A DNA stretch of 64,000 nucleotides from Streptomyces sp. NBC_00459. GTDB lineage: Bacteria; Actinomycetota; Actinomycetes; Streptomycetales; Streptomycetaceae. Location: contig NZ_CP107903.1 of the NCBI RefSeq assembly GCF_036013955.1, positions 2,604,001 through 2,668,000 of the forward strand, given 5' to 3'. How positions within the stretch are numbered: position 1 is the first letter of the stretch; each line of letters opens with the position of its first letter. Below are positions 41,670 to 50,348 of the stretch, piece by piece. The position numbers were made by a program, and so were the translations under genes. Under the pieces are notes generated by a model. The model had not been told where the DNA came from. It did no database searches and was given only the letters and a program-made list of their open reading frames with translations.

Positions 41670-42440
41670 TCACGTCCCCAACGCCCCGTCGACGCCATCC
41701 CCTTTGAGGTGCGTGGCGAAGAAATCGTCGATGCGTCGCCACGCGTCGACGGCGGACTCCGGGTGCGGCCTGATTCCGGCGACACGCATCAGCGGACGCA
41801 GCACGCGCGGCCCGACCTCGGCATCGTTCAGGAAGGAGTGCCCGGCCTCCGGATACTCCTTGACGTCGTGGACGACGCCGAGCCGGTCGAGCGACGCCTC
41901 CAGACCGGAGGCCGCCCCCTTCAGCGTACGGTCGCGGGCCCCGTAACTCGCGACGACGGGACAGGAACCGGTGAGCGCCTGTTCGAGATGCCTGGGCGGG
42001 CGGCCGTAGTTGACGGCGGCTGCGGCGTAGTCGCCGCCCACGGCGAGGAGGGCGAAGGAACCGCCCATGCAGAAGCCGATGACGCCGATCCGCCCGGTGC
42101 AGTCGGGATCCCGGGCGAGGTGGGTGCGGGCAGCCTCGATGTCGTGGAAGGCCCGGCCGCGTCCGGACAGGGCGGCCCGGAAGGTCGGCACCAGGCAGCG
42201 TACGGCCCCTCCGTCGGTGAACAGGTCGGGCATGACGACGAGGTACCCGGCTCCCGCCAGCCGCTCCGCCTGGCGGTGCATCACGTCATTGACGCCCAGC
42301 GCCTCATGGATCACCACGACACCGGGCCAGGGGCCCGGCCCGGCGGGCCGGGTGAGATGGCCGGTGAGCCGACGGGAGCCACCGCGGGCGGCGCTGAGCC
42401 CGCTCAGATCGACGGCGACGGTGGTGGTCGTGGGGGACAA
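41670..42440 (-). CDS. Dienelactone hydrolase family protein
   Basis: 256 residues, alpha/beta hydrolase. DLH features are VVVIHEALGVND (Glu that orients the nucleophile), the nucleophile elbow GFCMGGSFALL with catalytic Cys, GARD for the Asp and EAGHSFLND for the His. TTG start at 42440 with GGAGGAGAG just upstream. Enzymes of this class hydrolyse dienelactone or related esters; here the substrate is unknown. Confidence 0.9.
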   Translation of the reverse strand: MSPTTTTVAVDLSGLSAARGGSRRLTGHLTRPAGPGPWPGVVVIHEALGVNDVMHRQAERLAGAGYLVVMPDLFTDGGAVRCLVPTFRAALSGRGRAFHDIEAARTHLARDPDCTGRIGVIGFCMGGSFALLAVGGDYAAAAVNYGRPPRHLEQALTGSCPVVASYGARDRTLKGAASGLEASLDRLGVVHDVKEYPEAGHSFLNDAEVGPRVLRPLMRVAGIRPHPESAVDAWRRIDDFFATHLKGDGVDGALGT

Positions 42441-42491
42441 ACTCTCCTCCAGGGGAGGTCTGGGGGCGGGGGTGGCCGGAGTGAGTGAGGC

Positions 42492-43133
42492 CTACGGTGC
42501 GATGAAGGGCTGGAGGCGCTTGCGGTAGTCCTTGGGCCACACTTCGTTGTAGTACTTGTCCTTGCCCTCGCCCTCCGAGGTGAAGATGTACACCGGGCAC
42601 TCGTCGGACTTGGCCTCACCTGTGTACTCGTACAGTTCCTCTCCCGTCCGCGATTCGACCACGCTCAGCCGGTAGGAGGTGTTGTACGTGCGTATCTTCA
42701 GCGGCTTGCCGTCATCGGTCTCCATGGCGCACACCTTGCCGGTCGGGGTCGACTTGGTGCGTTCGACGCAGACGACCAGCTCGGCTTCGGCGGGCTTGTC
42801 CGCGTAGCCGAGGATCCAGCCCCTGGGGAAGTCGCCGGAGGGCGGCTCGGACTGTGACCAGCTGTCGCCGGGGTTGTTCATGAGCACCGCCGGATGCACG
42901 GTCTTCTTCGTACGGTCGTAGGCGGGCATCCCCGCGTAGCCGAGCCCGTCCGTGCACACGCGCTCCAGGTCCAGGGCGGACGCCGGCACGTCCGGCCCCT
43001 CGGCTGCCGAACCCGTCGAAGGCGACGTGCCGGCACCCCCTCCCGCTCCCGGGCTTCCCGTGAGCGACGAGCATCCGGACAGGACCACAGCCAGAAACCC
43101 GGCGGTGACCAGAATCGAAGACCTTGAAGACAT
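42492..43133 (-). CDS. Secreted lipoprotein of unknown function
   Basis: 213 residues from the ATG at 43133. Signal peptide with lipobox VVLSGC (Cys21), a Gly/Ser-rich linker to about residue 50, then a domain with Cys pairs in LERVCTDGLGYAG and VVCVERTKSTPTGKVCAM and in SDECPVYIF. Beta-strand-rich. No family recognised. Divergent from the LAL regulator at 43387; a regulatory link is possible. Confidence 0.75.
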   Translation of the reverse strand: MSSRSSILVTAGFLAVVLSGCSSLTGSPGAGGGAGTSPSTGSAAEGPDVPASALDLERVCTDGLGYAGMPAYDRTKKTVHPAVLMNNPGDSWSQSEPPSGDFPRGWILGYADKPAEAELVVCVERTKSTPTGKVCAMETDDGKPLKIRTYNTSYRLSVVESRTGEELYEYTGEAKSDECPVYIFTSEGEGKDKYYNEVWPKDYRKRLQPFIAP

Positions 43134-43386
43134 GGGTATCCGCCCGTCGAAGAAAGAACAGCAGCAGGGCATGTCCCCCTCCCCCGGACATGCCCTGTCC
43201 CCCCACCTGCTGGGAAGAGAATGCCGTGCGCCTGCTGCCGGGGGCATGGGGGAAGAGCCCCCATCTAGTTGTGCGTCCCCTGTGACTCGTGGGCACTACG
43301 CTGTACGGACTCGAAGGAGCATTCGAAGGGGCGGCCGGGACATCCCGGAAGAAGGCGAAGAAGGCAAGAAGGCGCAGGGGGCCCAG

Positions 43387-46300
43387 GTGTCGTTGTCGTC
43401 ACCGGCACTGGTCGGCAGAGGACCGGAGCTGGACCTTCTGACCGAGGTGGGACGGTCGGCGGGCGAAGGGCGGGGCTCGTCGGTGTTCGTGCTGGGCGAG
43501 CCGGGTATCGGCAAGTCGCGCCTTGTGGAGGAGGCCGTGGCCGCTGCCGCGCGCACCGGGTCACGGGTGCTGCGCGGGCGGGCCGCGTCGGCCGGGCGCG
43601 CGGTGCCGCTGCGCCCGCTGGCGGAGGCCGTGTTCTCCGGACTGCGGGGTGAAGGGGCGCCGGTGGACGGGGACTTGGGCCCCTACGAGCCGCTGCTGTC
43701 ACGGCTGTGCGGGCTGGCGCCGCAGGACGGCGCGCCGCTGGTGGGTTACGCCGAGGCGGTGCTGCGGCTCCTGGGCGTCCTCGGACGTACCCATGGCTGC
43801 GTACTGGTGCTGGAGGACCTGCACGACGCGGACGCCGACACGCTCACCATCGTCGACTACCTCACGGACAACCTCCCCGGCCAGCGGGCCACCCTGCTGG
43901 CCACCCTGCGCGCTGTGCCCGGACCGGCCCTCGACCTCGCCGAGGCCGCGGTATCCCGCCGTGCGGCCCGCACACTGCGCCTGGCGCGCCTCGGGCCCGC
44001 CCACACGGCGGAACTGGCCGCCCGCTGCCTGGGCCACGACGACGCCGACAAGGTACCGGCGGCCGTACTGGACCGCCTGCACGCCGTCTCCGAGGGCGTC
44101 CCCTTCGTCGTCGAGGAACTGCTGCGAGCCATGGTCGACAGCGGCGACCTCGTCCGGACGCGGAACGACGGCTGGACGGTGACCGGCGCGGTGAACGCCG
44201 GCGTACCCACGACGGTCGCCGCCGCCGTCCTGCAGCGCGTCGACCACCTTGAGCCCGCCGGGATCGCCCTCCTGGAGGCAGCCGCTGTCCTGGGCAGGCG
44301 GTTCCCCGTGGACGTGGCCGCCCGTGTCGCCGAACTCGACCGGATGACGGCGCTCCGCCAGCTGAGGCATGCGGCACGGGCCGACCTGGTCGCCGACGGC
44401 GCCACCACGGAGCAGCCCGGCTGGCACTCCTTCCGCCACGCCCTGACCGCCGACGCCATCGCCCACCGGCTGCTGCCCGCCGAGCGGGCGGCGCTCTGTC
44501 TCGCCGCCGCCGACGCCATCGAGGCCGCCGACGCGGCGGTGCCGGAGCCGATCGTTCCCCGCCCCGAGCAGGGCGGGGAGCCCCGAGGTCTGCTCGGCGG
44601 CGGCTCGGGCGACGACCTGTACCGCCTGGCCGCGGAGTTGTGCGTCGCCGGCGGGCAGCCGGCCCGGGCGGCCGCGCTGCTCACCCGGGCCAGTCGGCAG
44701 GCGGTCTTACGGGGCGCGCTGCTGACCGCGGTGGAACTCCTCGACCGTGGCCTGGAACTGACCGCCGATGCCACGGACACACCGCCCGAGACAGTGGCCC
44801 GGCTGCTGGAGGAACTGCTGGGGATACTCGTCCTGACGGGCGACGTCCAGCGCGTCCCGGAGCTCGGCGATCGGCTGGACCAGGTCCTGATCGCGTGGGG
44901 CGCGCCCGCCGCCCGGCGCGCCGCGGGCTTCCTGACCCGGGCCCGGGCCGCGGCCACCGCACAGCAGTGGGAGGAAGGCCTGACCGCCGTGCGCCGGGCA
45001 CGGGAACTGCTCGGCGCCGAGCCCGACGCGGCGTCCCGGGCCGCCCTGGACGCCGTGGCGGCGCACCTGGTGCTCGGCTCACAGCGCCCGGACCGGCTGG
45101 AGAGCGCCCGGGCCCTGGCCGAAGGGGCCCTGGCCGCTGCCGAGGCGGTCGGGCTGCCGGAGGCGAGCTGCAAGGCGCTGAACATCCTCGGGTACTGCCT
45201 GCGGCCCCACGACCTGGCCGAGGCGGAGAAGGTGTTCGAACGCCTGGTGTCCACGGCCGAGACCCATGCCCTGCCGGTCTGGCGGATACGCGGCCTGCTG
45301 GAACTCGGTGCGCTGGACCGGATCCGGTTCACCGGCACCGATCGGCTGCTGGCAGCACGGAAGGCGGCCGAGGAGACCGGTGCCGTGCTCCTGACGGCCT
45401 CGGCCGACACGCATCTGGCGCAGGCTCATGTGCTGCGCGACGACCTCGACGGGGCCCTGGAGTACGCCGAGCGGCTCCGCACGACAGCCGGCAGGCTGCG
45501 GCTGCGCGAGGTGCAGCTGATCGGTGTCGCGATGGACGCCGTCATCGCCGCCTCCCGAGGCGAACGGGAGAAACTCCAGGCCGCGCTGCACGTTCTGGAG
45601 ACCGCGTTGGCCGGGGGGAGCGCCGGAGCGGTCTGGGGCTACGCCGACACCTCGGTGTGGGGCTGGGCCCGGGGCGTGTGTTCCCTGCTGCTGGAGGAAC
45701 CCGACCGTGCCATGGCCGAGTTCACGGAGGCGGACCGGACCATGCGGGCACTGCCCAGCACCCGCGGGGTCATCGGTTTCCTCGGCCCGTACCTGCTCCT
45801 GCGCACCGTACGGGGCGCGGCCGGCTGGGCGGAGCTGGACGGCGGGGTCGCCGACCGGCTCACCCAGGTCCACTGGGACCGGCCTTTCGTGGGATGGTCC
45901 CGGGCCGTGCTGCTGGGCCGCGAAGGCCGGGCCGCCGAGGCCGCCAAGGCGGCCGAGGAAGCCCTGGCCGGTACCGACACCATTCCCATGGCCCGTCACC
46001 TGTGTCTGCGCCTGGGTGCCCAGGCGGCGCTCACCGACGACTGGGGGCAGCCTGTCGAGTGGCTGCGCAGCGCCGAGCAGTTCTTCCACGACCGGGGCAC
46101 GACACGGATGTCGGCGGCCTGCCGCGCCCTGCTGCGGGACGCGGGCTCTCCCGTGCCCCGGCGGCGCCAGGGCCATGACACGATTCCGCCGGAGCTGCGG
46201 CGAACGGGGGTGACCGCCCGGGAGTACGAGGTGCTGCGCCTGCTCGGCCGCGGGCTCGGCAACCAGGAGATCGCCCAGCAGTTGTTCCTTTCGCCCCGCA

Positions 46301-46398
46301 CCGTCGAAAAGCACCTGTCGAGTCTCCGCAACCGCACCGGCCAGAGCAGCCGGACCGCGCTGCGCGGCCTGGCTCGCCGGTACGCGGACGGGAGTTGA
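43387..46398 (+). CDS. LAL-type LuxR-family regulator with intact ATPase motifs
   Basis: 1003 residues. Walker A GEPGIGKS at 37-44 and Walker B CVLVLEDLHDAD, then a long helical region likely of TPR units, and the C-terminal LuxR DNA-binding domain GVTAREYEVLRLLGRGLGNQ then SPRTVEKHLSSLR. GTG at 43387 is chosen because AGGGGG is 5 bases upstream and the conserved start SSPALVGRGPEL follows; a longer frame runs to 42952. An in-frame TTA at 44707-44709 implies dependence on bldA tRNA. Flanked by a lipoprotein and an RTX protein gene. Confidence 0.9.
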   Translation: MSLSSPALVGRGPELDLLTEVGRSAGEGRGSSVFVLGEPGIGKSRLVEEAVAAAARTGSRVLRGRAASAGRAVPLRPLAEAVFSGLRGEGAPVDGDLGPYEPLLSRLCGLAPQDGAPLVGYAEAVLRLLGVLGRTHGCVLVLEDLHDADADTLTIVDYLTDNLPGQRATLLATLRAVPGPALDLAEAAVSRRAARTLRLARLGPAHTAELAARCLGHDDADKVPAAVLDRLHAVSEGVPFVVEELLRAMVDSGDLVRTRNDGWTVTGAVNAGVPTTVAAAVLQRVDHLEPAGIALLEAAAVLGRRFPVDVAARVAELDRMTALRQLRHAARADLVADGATTEQPGWHSFRHALTADAIAHRLLPAERAALCLAAADAIEAADAAVPEPIVPRPEQGGEPRGLLGGGSGDDLYRLAAELCVAGGQPARAAALLTRASRQAVLRGALLTAVELLDRGLELTADATDTPPETVARLLEELLGILVLTGDVQRVPELGDRLDQVLIAWGAPAARRAAGFLTRARAAATAQQWEEGLTAVRRARELLGAEPDAASRAALDAVAAHLVLGSQRPDRLESARALAEGALAAAEAVGLPEASCKALNILGYCLRPHDLAEAEKVFERLVSTAETHALPVWRIRGLLELGALDRIRFTGTDRLLAARKAAEETGAVLLTASADTHLAQAHVLRDDLDGALEYAERLRTTAGRLRLREVQLIGVAMDAVIAASRGEREKLQAALHVLETALAGGSAGAVWGYADTSVWGWARGVCSLLLEEPDRAMAEFTEADRTMRALPSTRGVIGFLGPYLLLRTVRGAAGWAELDGGVADRLTQVHWDRPFVGWSRAVLLGREGRAAEAAKAAEEALAGTDTIPMARHLCLRLGAQAALTDDWGQPVEWLRSAEQFFHDRGTTRMSAACRALLRDAGSPVPRRRQGHDTIPPELRRTGVTAREYEVLRLLGRGLGNQEIAQQLFLSPRTVEKHLSSLRNRTGQSSRTALRGLARRYADGS

Positions 46399-46443
46399 CT
46401 CCGGCGCGGCCGGCGCCGGCACCTGACGTGGGCTGACCGCTGA

Positions 46444-46511
46444 CCGCACGGGATCATTCCGGTATATGCGTGAATCGGTCCCGCGCATATACCTGGATCG
46501 GTCCCGTGCGG
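46444..46511. terminator. Nested hairpin between convergent genes
   Basis: Outer stem CCGCACGGGA (46444-46453) with TCCCGTGCGG (46502-46511) and inner stem GGTATATGCG (46461-46470) with CGCATATACC (46484-46493), each 10 bp without mismatch. Located between the ends of the LAL and RTX genes; probably ends both transcripts. Confidence 0.75.
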
Positions 46512-46518
46512 CGTTTGC

Positions 46519-47430
46519 TCACGCCTCGCAGAGACTCTTGGTGTCCCCGGTGTCGGCGGTGCAGGTGTCGGTGTTGGCGCCCCCGTCGACACTGTCGTTG
46601 CCCACGATGTTGTCCACGCCGTTCAGGGTGTCGTTCCCGGGACCGCCGACCAGGGTGTCCGCGCCGGTCCGGCCGCTGCTGGACGGGACGAGGTCCCCGG
46701 TCAGGTTGTCGTTGCCCGCCCCGCCGACCAGCCGGTCGTTGCCCCCGTAGCCGAGCATGGTGTCGTTCGACGCGCTCCCGGTGATCGTGTCGTTGAACTC
46801 GCTGCCGTAGATGATCTCCACGTCGGTGAGGACGTTGTCGCCCTCGCCGCCGGCACCGTCGTCGGCGGAGTTGTCGATGTCGACGACGACCCCTGAGCCG
46901 CTCTCGAAGTAGCTGGCGATGTCGGAGGTGCCGCCCCCGCCGCTGAGCGTGTCGGCGCCTGCGCCGCCGATGAGGAGGTCGAAGGTGGGGCCACCGTTGA
47001 GAGTGTCGTTGCCCGCCCCGCCGTTGAGGATGTTGCTGCCCGGGCTGGGGCCGCCGCCGATGATGTCGTTGCCCGACTCGCCCTTCAGGTTGCCCCGGAC
47101 ATTGCCGGTCTTGGTGATCCGGTCGTTCAGGTCCCCGGCGTTCACCACCACCGTGGCGAAGCTGCCGACCTGGCAGGCCACCGATCCGTTGATCTGAGCC
47201 GAGCAGCCGGTGCCGGCCGTCAGGGTGGCGGCGGTGTCCTGAACGACGACGAAACTTCCCGACAGGGAGACCGTGATGTTGTTCGCGACCCCCGACCCCG
47301 CGTTGACGATCACATCACCCCCGCTCACGGACACCCCTGTGGCCGCGCTCGCGGGCCCCGCGGTCAGGGTCACCGCGGAACCGGCCAGCGCGGCGACCAT
47401 CAGAACCCGGAGTAACGCTTTTCTGCCCAT
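46519..47430 (-). CDS. Secreted calcium-binding protein with RTX (hemolysin-type) repeats
   Basis: 303 residues. Sec signal peptide 1-29 (AGPASA/AT) then a beta-rich N-terminal domain to about residue 125 and RTX nonapeptide-like repeats: GGAGNDTLNGG, GGAGADTLSGG, GYGGNDRLVGGAGND and GGPGNDTLNG, which bind Ca2+ in a parallel beta roll. GAGGGGAAG is 3 bases before the ATG. In contrast to Gram-negative RTX proteins it uses Sec and there is no type I secretion gene nearby. Codon 6 is TTA (47413-47415), so translation may need bldA tRNA. Confidence 0.92.
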   Translation of the reverse strand: MGRKALLRVLMVAALAGSAVTLTAGPASAATGVSVSGGDVIVNAGSGVANNITVSLSGSFVVVQDTAATLTAGTGCSAQINGSVACQVGSFATVVVNAGDLNDRITKTGNVRGNLKGESGNDIIGGGPSPGSNILNGGAGNDTLNGGPTFDLLIGGAGADTLSGGGGTSDIASYFESGSGVVVDIDNSADDGAGGEGDNVLTDVEIIYGSEFNDTITGSASNDTMLGYGGNDRLVGGAGNDNLTGDLVPSSSGRTGADTLVGGPGNDTLNGVDNIVGNDSVDGGANTDTCTADTGDTKSLCEA

Positions 47431-48016
47431 CGACTTCCCCTCGGTTGCGCACGCGTGGTGACGTCGTGCTGAAACGTGGTCACCAATGTGCCCACCTCCT
47501 ACACCGGGCGCATGAGGGAAAGTCCCCCAATTACCTCGTGGCCCTCGCCGCGCAGCCGGACGCCGGGACGGCGGGCCACACGGGGCGTCCCTCACGCCAT
47601 CCGACGTCGCACCCGACTCACGCAGGCGTCCGCCCGCCTACGCCCGATCCGAAATCTCCCCCTGGCTCGGCTCGTCGGCTGCCATGGACGGTTCCGAGCC
47701 GCTCCCGTGCCCCTTCCTCAATCCGGGCTGTGGCCACTGGTTACGTGCGAATCATGACCATGGTGTCGCCGCGTAGGTCGACCTCGACCTGGTTGCGCAT
47801 CCGGCCAGAGGGACGGCGCCTGCTGCGCCTCCCGCGGTGCGGGGTCCCGCCATGACCCACAAGCAGCTCCCGCCCCACACACGCTCCCGAGTGGCACGAC
47901 CCGCGCCATCCGCGAGACGCTGCGCCGCTCTTCGCGCACCGAGGTCTCAGCGATCAGGACGAGTGCCCGCAGTGGCCGCGTAGGTGGCTACCTTCATGGC
48001 TACGTTCACAGCTGCG
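47431..48016. other. Gap of about 585 bp without a supported gene
   Basis: Frames here have no clear start, ribosome site or protein-like composition. One minus-strand segment reads MRNQVEVDLRGDTMVMIRT before a stop near 47744 and could be the end of a lost gene. Otherwise only the RTX gene promoter is expected here. Confidence 0.45.
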
Positions 48017-48038
48017 CGTACCGGTTCGAACCGGTACG
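48017..48038. repeat. Perfect 22-bp palindrome
   Basis: Half-site CGTACCGGTTC is followed at once by its exact complement, with no spacer. It is 36 bp from the rnpB terminator hairpin on its far side. Confidence 0.8.
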
Positions 48039-48074
48039 GACCGAGGTCTGACGAAGTCCTTCGACATACGAAGA

Positions 48075-48115
48075 AAGGGCCCCTGACCAGCAATTTATCC
48101 GGTCATAGGGCCCTT
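48075..48115 (-). terminator. Rho-independent terminator of rnpB
   Basis: On the minus strand AAGGGCCC then GGGCCCTT form an 8-bp stem with an inner TGACC/GGTCA pair, followed by TTTCTTCG. It lies directly 3' of the RNase P RNA. Confidence 0.8.
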
Positions 48116-48117
48116 GG

Positions 48118-48543
48118 CGGCAGACGAGTCGGGCTGTACGCCGGGTTCTGTCGCCCGACTGCCTCGCGGCGGCCGGGGAGACGGCCATCCATCTAGGGCC
48201 GGCGTTGCCGCCGGCCTCGTGCGGTCTACCCGGGGACTCGGGCGGGCAGCCCTCGAACGTCCTCGCAGAAGCGCTGCGTATCCTTACCAGCGCTTCCTTT
48301 TGACCTTGCTCCGGGTGGGGTTTACCTAGCTGCCCAGGTCGCCCTGGGCACTGGTGGTCTCTTACACCACCGTTTCACCCTTACCGAGGACCGAGGTCCC
48401 AGGCGGTTTGTTTTCTGTGGCACTTTCCCGCGGGTCACCCCGGGTGGCCGTTAGCCATCACCCTGCCCTGTGGAGCCCGGACGTTCCTCGGGGAGCGCCC
48501 CCGAAGGGGAGTCCACGCGGCCGTCCGCCCGGCTCGTCTGCCG
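48118..48543 (-). ncRNA. rnpB: RNase P RNA (class A), catalytic subunit
   Basis: About 425 nt on the minus strand. Universal blocks are visible: 5' GAGGAACGTCCGGGCTCCA, then CAGGGTGATGGCTAACGG, GAAAGTGCCACAGAAA, GGTAAGGGTGAAACGG, GGTAAACCCC and 3' GGCGTACAGCCCGACTC. The ends pair as stem P1 (GGCAGACGAG at the 5' end with CTCGTCTGCC at the 3' end), which fixes the limits to within a few bases. It processes the 5' ends of tRNA precursors. Overlaps the 3' end of the upstream EamA transporter gene. Confidence 0.96.
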
Positions 48544-49434
48544 TGTCGACCATGCTACCGGGCGTCCGCCCCGACGCGGTCCAGTGGCCGTCGCCAGGAC
48601 GGACCCCGCCAGGATCAGGGCGAAGGCGGCGAGGATGCCGGCCGTCAGCGGTTCGTCCAGGAACACGGCGCCCGCCGCCACCGCGACCGCCGGATTGACG
48701 TACGTGAACACCGTGGCCCGGGTCGGGCCGACCTCCTTGATCAGCTCCAGGAACGCCACGAAGGCGAGGGCCGTACAGACCACGCCCAGGACGGCCAGGG
48801 CGGCCAGCACCTCCCCGGACGGAAGCGCGGGCGGGCGGGTGATCACCGCTGCCGGGGCGTACACCAGCGCCGCCAGCGCCAGGCACGGCGCCGTGAGGTG
48901 GAGCGACGGGACGTCCTTCAAATGGCGTGCCGCTATCAGCGGGGCCGTGGCATAGCCGACGACCGTCAGCAACACCTCAGCGAGCGACCGCGCGTCGCCG
49001 CCCGTCAGGTGCGGGACGGTCAGGACCGCGACACCCGCCAGACCCAGGGTCAGGCCCGTGAGCCGCCGGGCTCCCAGCCTCTCCGTGCTGCCGAAGAAGC
49101 GGGCCAGCGCGAGCCCGACTATCGGCACCCCCGCAATCAGCAGGCCCGCCGTGGAGCTGGAGAGATGGCGTTCCGCGTCCGTCAGGGTCCACCACGGGCC
49201 GATGATCTCGATGACCGCGAAGGCCAGCATCGGGCGCCAGTGGGTGCGGATCGTGCGCGGGAGTCCGCCCTGGCGGATCGCGAAGGGGAGGAGGAGCGCC
49301 GCGCCCAGCACGCAGCGCGTGAACACCACCGTCGACGGGGACAGGTCCGCCTCCACCGCCACCTTGATCAGCAGATACGGGATGCCCCAGACCACTCCCA
49401 TCAGGGAGAACAACAACCAGCCGCGTGCAGTCAT
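48451..49434 (-). CDS. EamA/DMT-type transporter (YdcZ/RhtA-like exporter)
   Basis: 327 residues with ten membrane helices in two EamA repeats: GVVWGIPYLLIKVAVE begins the first and VLGVVCTALAFVAFLELIKEVGP plus FTYVNPAVAVAAGAVFLDEPLT the second. Such proteins export amino acids or other metabolites. The ATG overlaps the AraC-type gene stop (ATGA). The last roughly 30 codons (from about 48543) are read from rnpB sequence, giving a soluble basic tail; earlier stop codons may have been lost or this is the real end. Confidence 0.9.
   Translation of the reverse strand: MTARGWLLFSLMGVVWGIPYLLIKVAVEADLSPSTVVFTRCVLGAALLLPFAIRQGGLPRTIRTHWRPMLAFAVIEIIGPWWTLTDAERHLSSSTAGLLIAGVPIVGLALARFFGSTERLGARRLTGLTLGLAGVAVLTVPHLTGGDARSLAEVLLTVVGYATAPLIAARHLKDVPSLHLTAPCLALAALVYAPAAVITRPPALPSGEVLAALAVLGVVCTALAFVAFLELIKEVGPTRATVFTYVNPAVAVAAGAVFLDEPLTAGILAAFALILAGSVLATATGPRRGGRPVAWSTRQTSRADGRVDSPSGALPEERPGSTGQGDG
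48552..48557 (-). promoter_or_regulatory. Probable -10 element of rnpB
   Basis: On the minus strand TAGCAT lies 7-9 bases before the predicted 5' end of rnpB, inside the EamA coding region. No convincing -35 was seen. Confidence 0.45.
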
Positions 49435-50294
49435 GCGGGCAAGTGTCGGGTGCCTCCCCGTCCGCCGTCTTGAACGCTGTTGCGGTACGCCGCCGGGGTC
49501 ACGCCCATCACACGCCGGAACCAGCGGGTCAGGTGCGCCTGGTCGGCGAAGCCGACGAGGGAGGCCACCTCGGCGGGGCGTAGACCGGTCTCCAGCAGAG
49601 CCCTGGCCCGGGTCACGCGGTGCTGGGCCAGCCAGGCGTACGGGGGTATGCCGACCGTCGTACGGAAGGCGCGCAGGAGTTGGTAGCGGGACAGGCCCAG
49701 GTCGGTGGCGAGGTCGGCGAGGGAGGGCGGGGCGGTCAGTTCGTCGGCCAGGCGGGTTCGTACAGCGTGGGCTATGCGGTCCGCGCCGGGGACGTTGTCC
49801 GGCGTCGGGCGGGCCGTGGAGTGGCGGCGGGCCAGTGCCGTGAGCAGCCAGGGGAGGCGGGATTCGGCCTCCAGGGGGTCCGGGCAGGTGCTCAGGTCGG
49901 TGTGTGCGGCGCGGAAGGCTGCGGCCAGTTCGGGGTCGTCGAGCAGCGGTTCGCGGAAGTGCGGGACGCCGCCGGTGGTGCCGTCCGTGAGGAGGGAGGT
50001 GTCGGCGTACAGGGCTCGGTAGGCGTAGCCGGAGGCGGTGTCCGGGCCGCCTGTGTGCATCTCTCCCGGGTCCAGTACGACGATCGAGCCGGGGCGGGGG
50101 CGGAGGCGGCCGCCTCGGTAGTCGATGACCTCGGAGCCGCCGACGCACAGGCCGACCGTGAACTCGTCGTGGGCGTGCGGGGCGTAGACGTGCCGGTCGA
50201 AGCGGGCGGTGAGCAGGTCCAGGGCGGGGCCGCGGCGGCCGAGTCTCGCTCTGGTCCACAGTGCCTGTTCGCGTGTGCCCCCACCTGCGTTCAC
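49431..50294 (-). CDS. AraC-family transcriptional regulator
   Basis: 287 residues. N-terminal cupin-like sensing domain (about 20-140, HAHDEFTVGLCVGGSE) and C-terminal double helix-turn-helix (about 185-280) with SLADLATDLGLSRYQLLRAF and PAEVASLVGFADQAHLTRWF then RVMGVTPAAYR. GTG start at 50294. Coupled to the following EamA transporter by ATGA, so it most likely controls export of the molecule it senses. Confidence 0.92.
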   Translation of the reverse strand: MNAGGGTREQALWTRARLGRRGPALDLLTARFDRHVYAPHAHDEFTVGLCVGGSEVIDYRGGRLRPRPGSIVVLDPGEMHTGGPDTASGYAYRALYADTSLLTDGTTGGVPHFREPLLDDPELAAAFRAAHTDLSTCPDPLEAESRLPWLLTALARRHSTARPTPDNVPGADRIAHAVRTRLADELTAPPSLADLATDLGLSRYQLLRAFRTTVGIPPYAWLAQHRVTRARALLETGLRPAEVASLVGFADQAHLTRWFRRVMGVTPAAYRNSVQDGGRGGTRHLPA

Positions 50295-50348
50295 GGTTCC
50301 ACGTTACTTCGCGAGCGTCAGAGGAAGTCTGCCGTGTCGCGGCGACCG

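Noticed and set aside
42952..43386. Upstream extension of the second LAL gene
   Set aside because: It crosses the divergent lipoprotein gene and its promoter; start at GTG 43387 has a Shine-Dalgarno and the conserved N-terminus.
47445..47855. 136-codon plus-strand frame upstream of rnpB
   Set aside because: No start signal or protein-like composition; the minus strand there has a possible remnant instead, itself too weak to claim.
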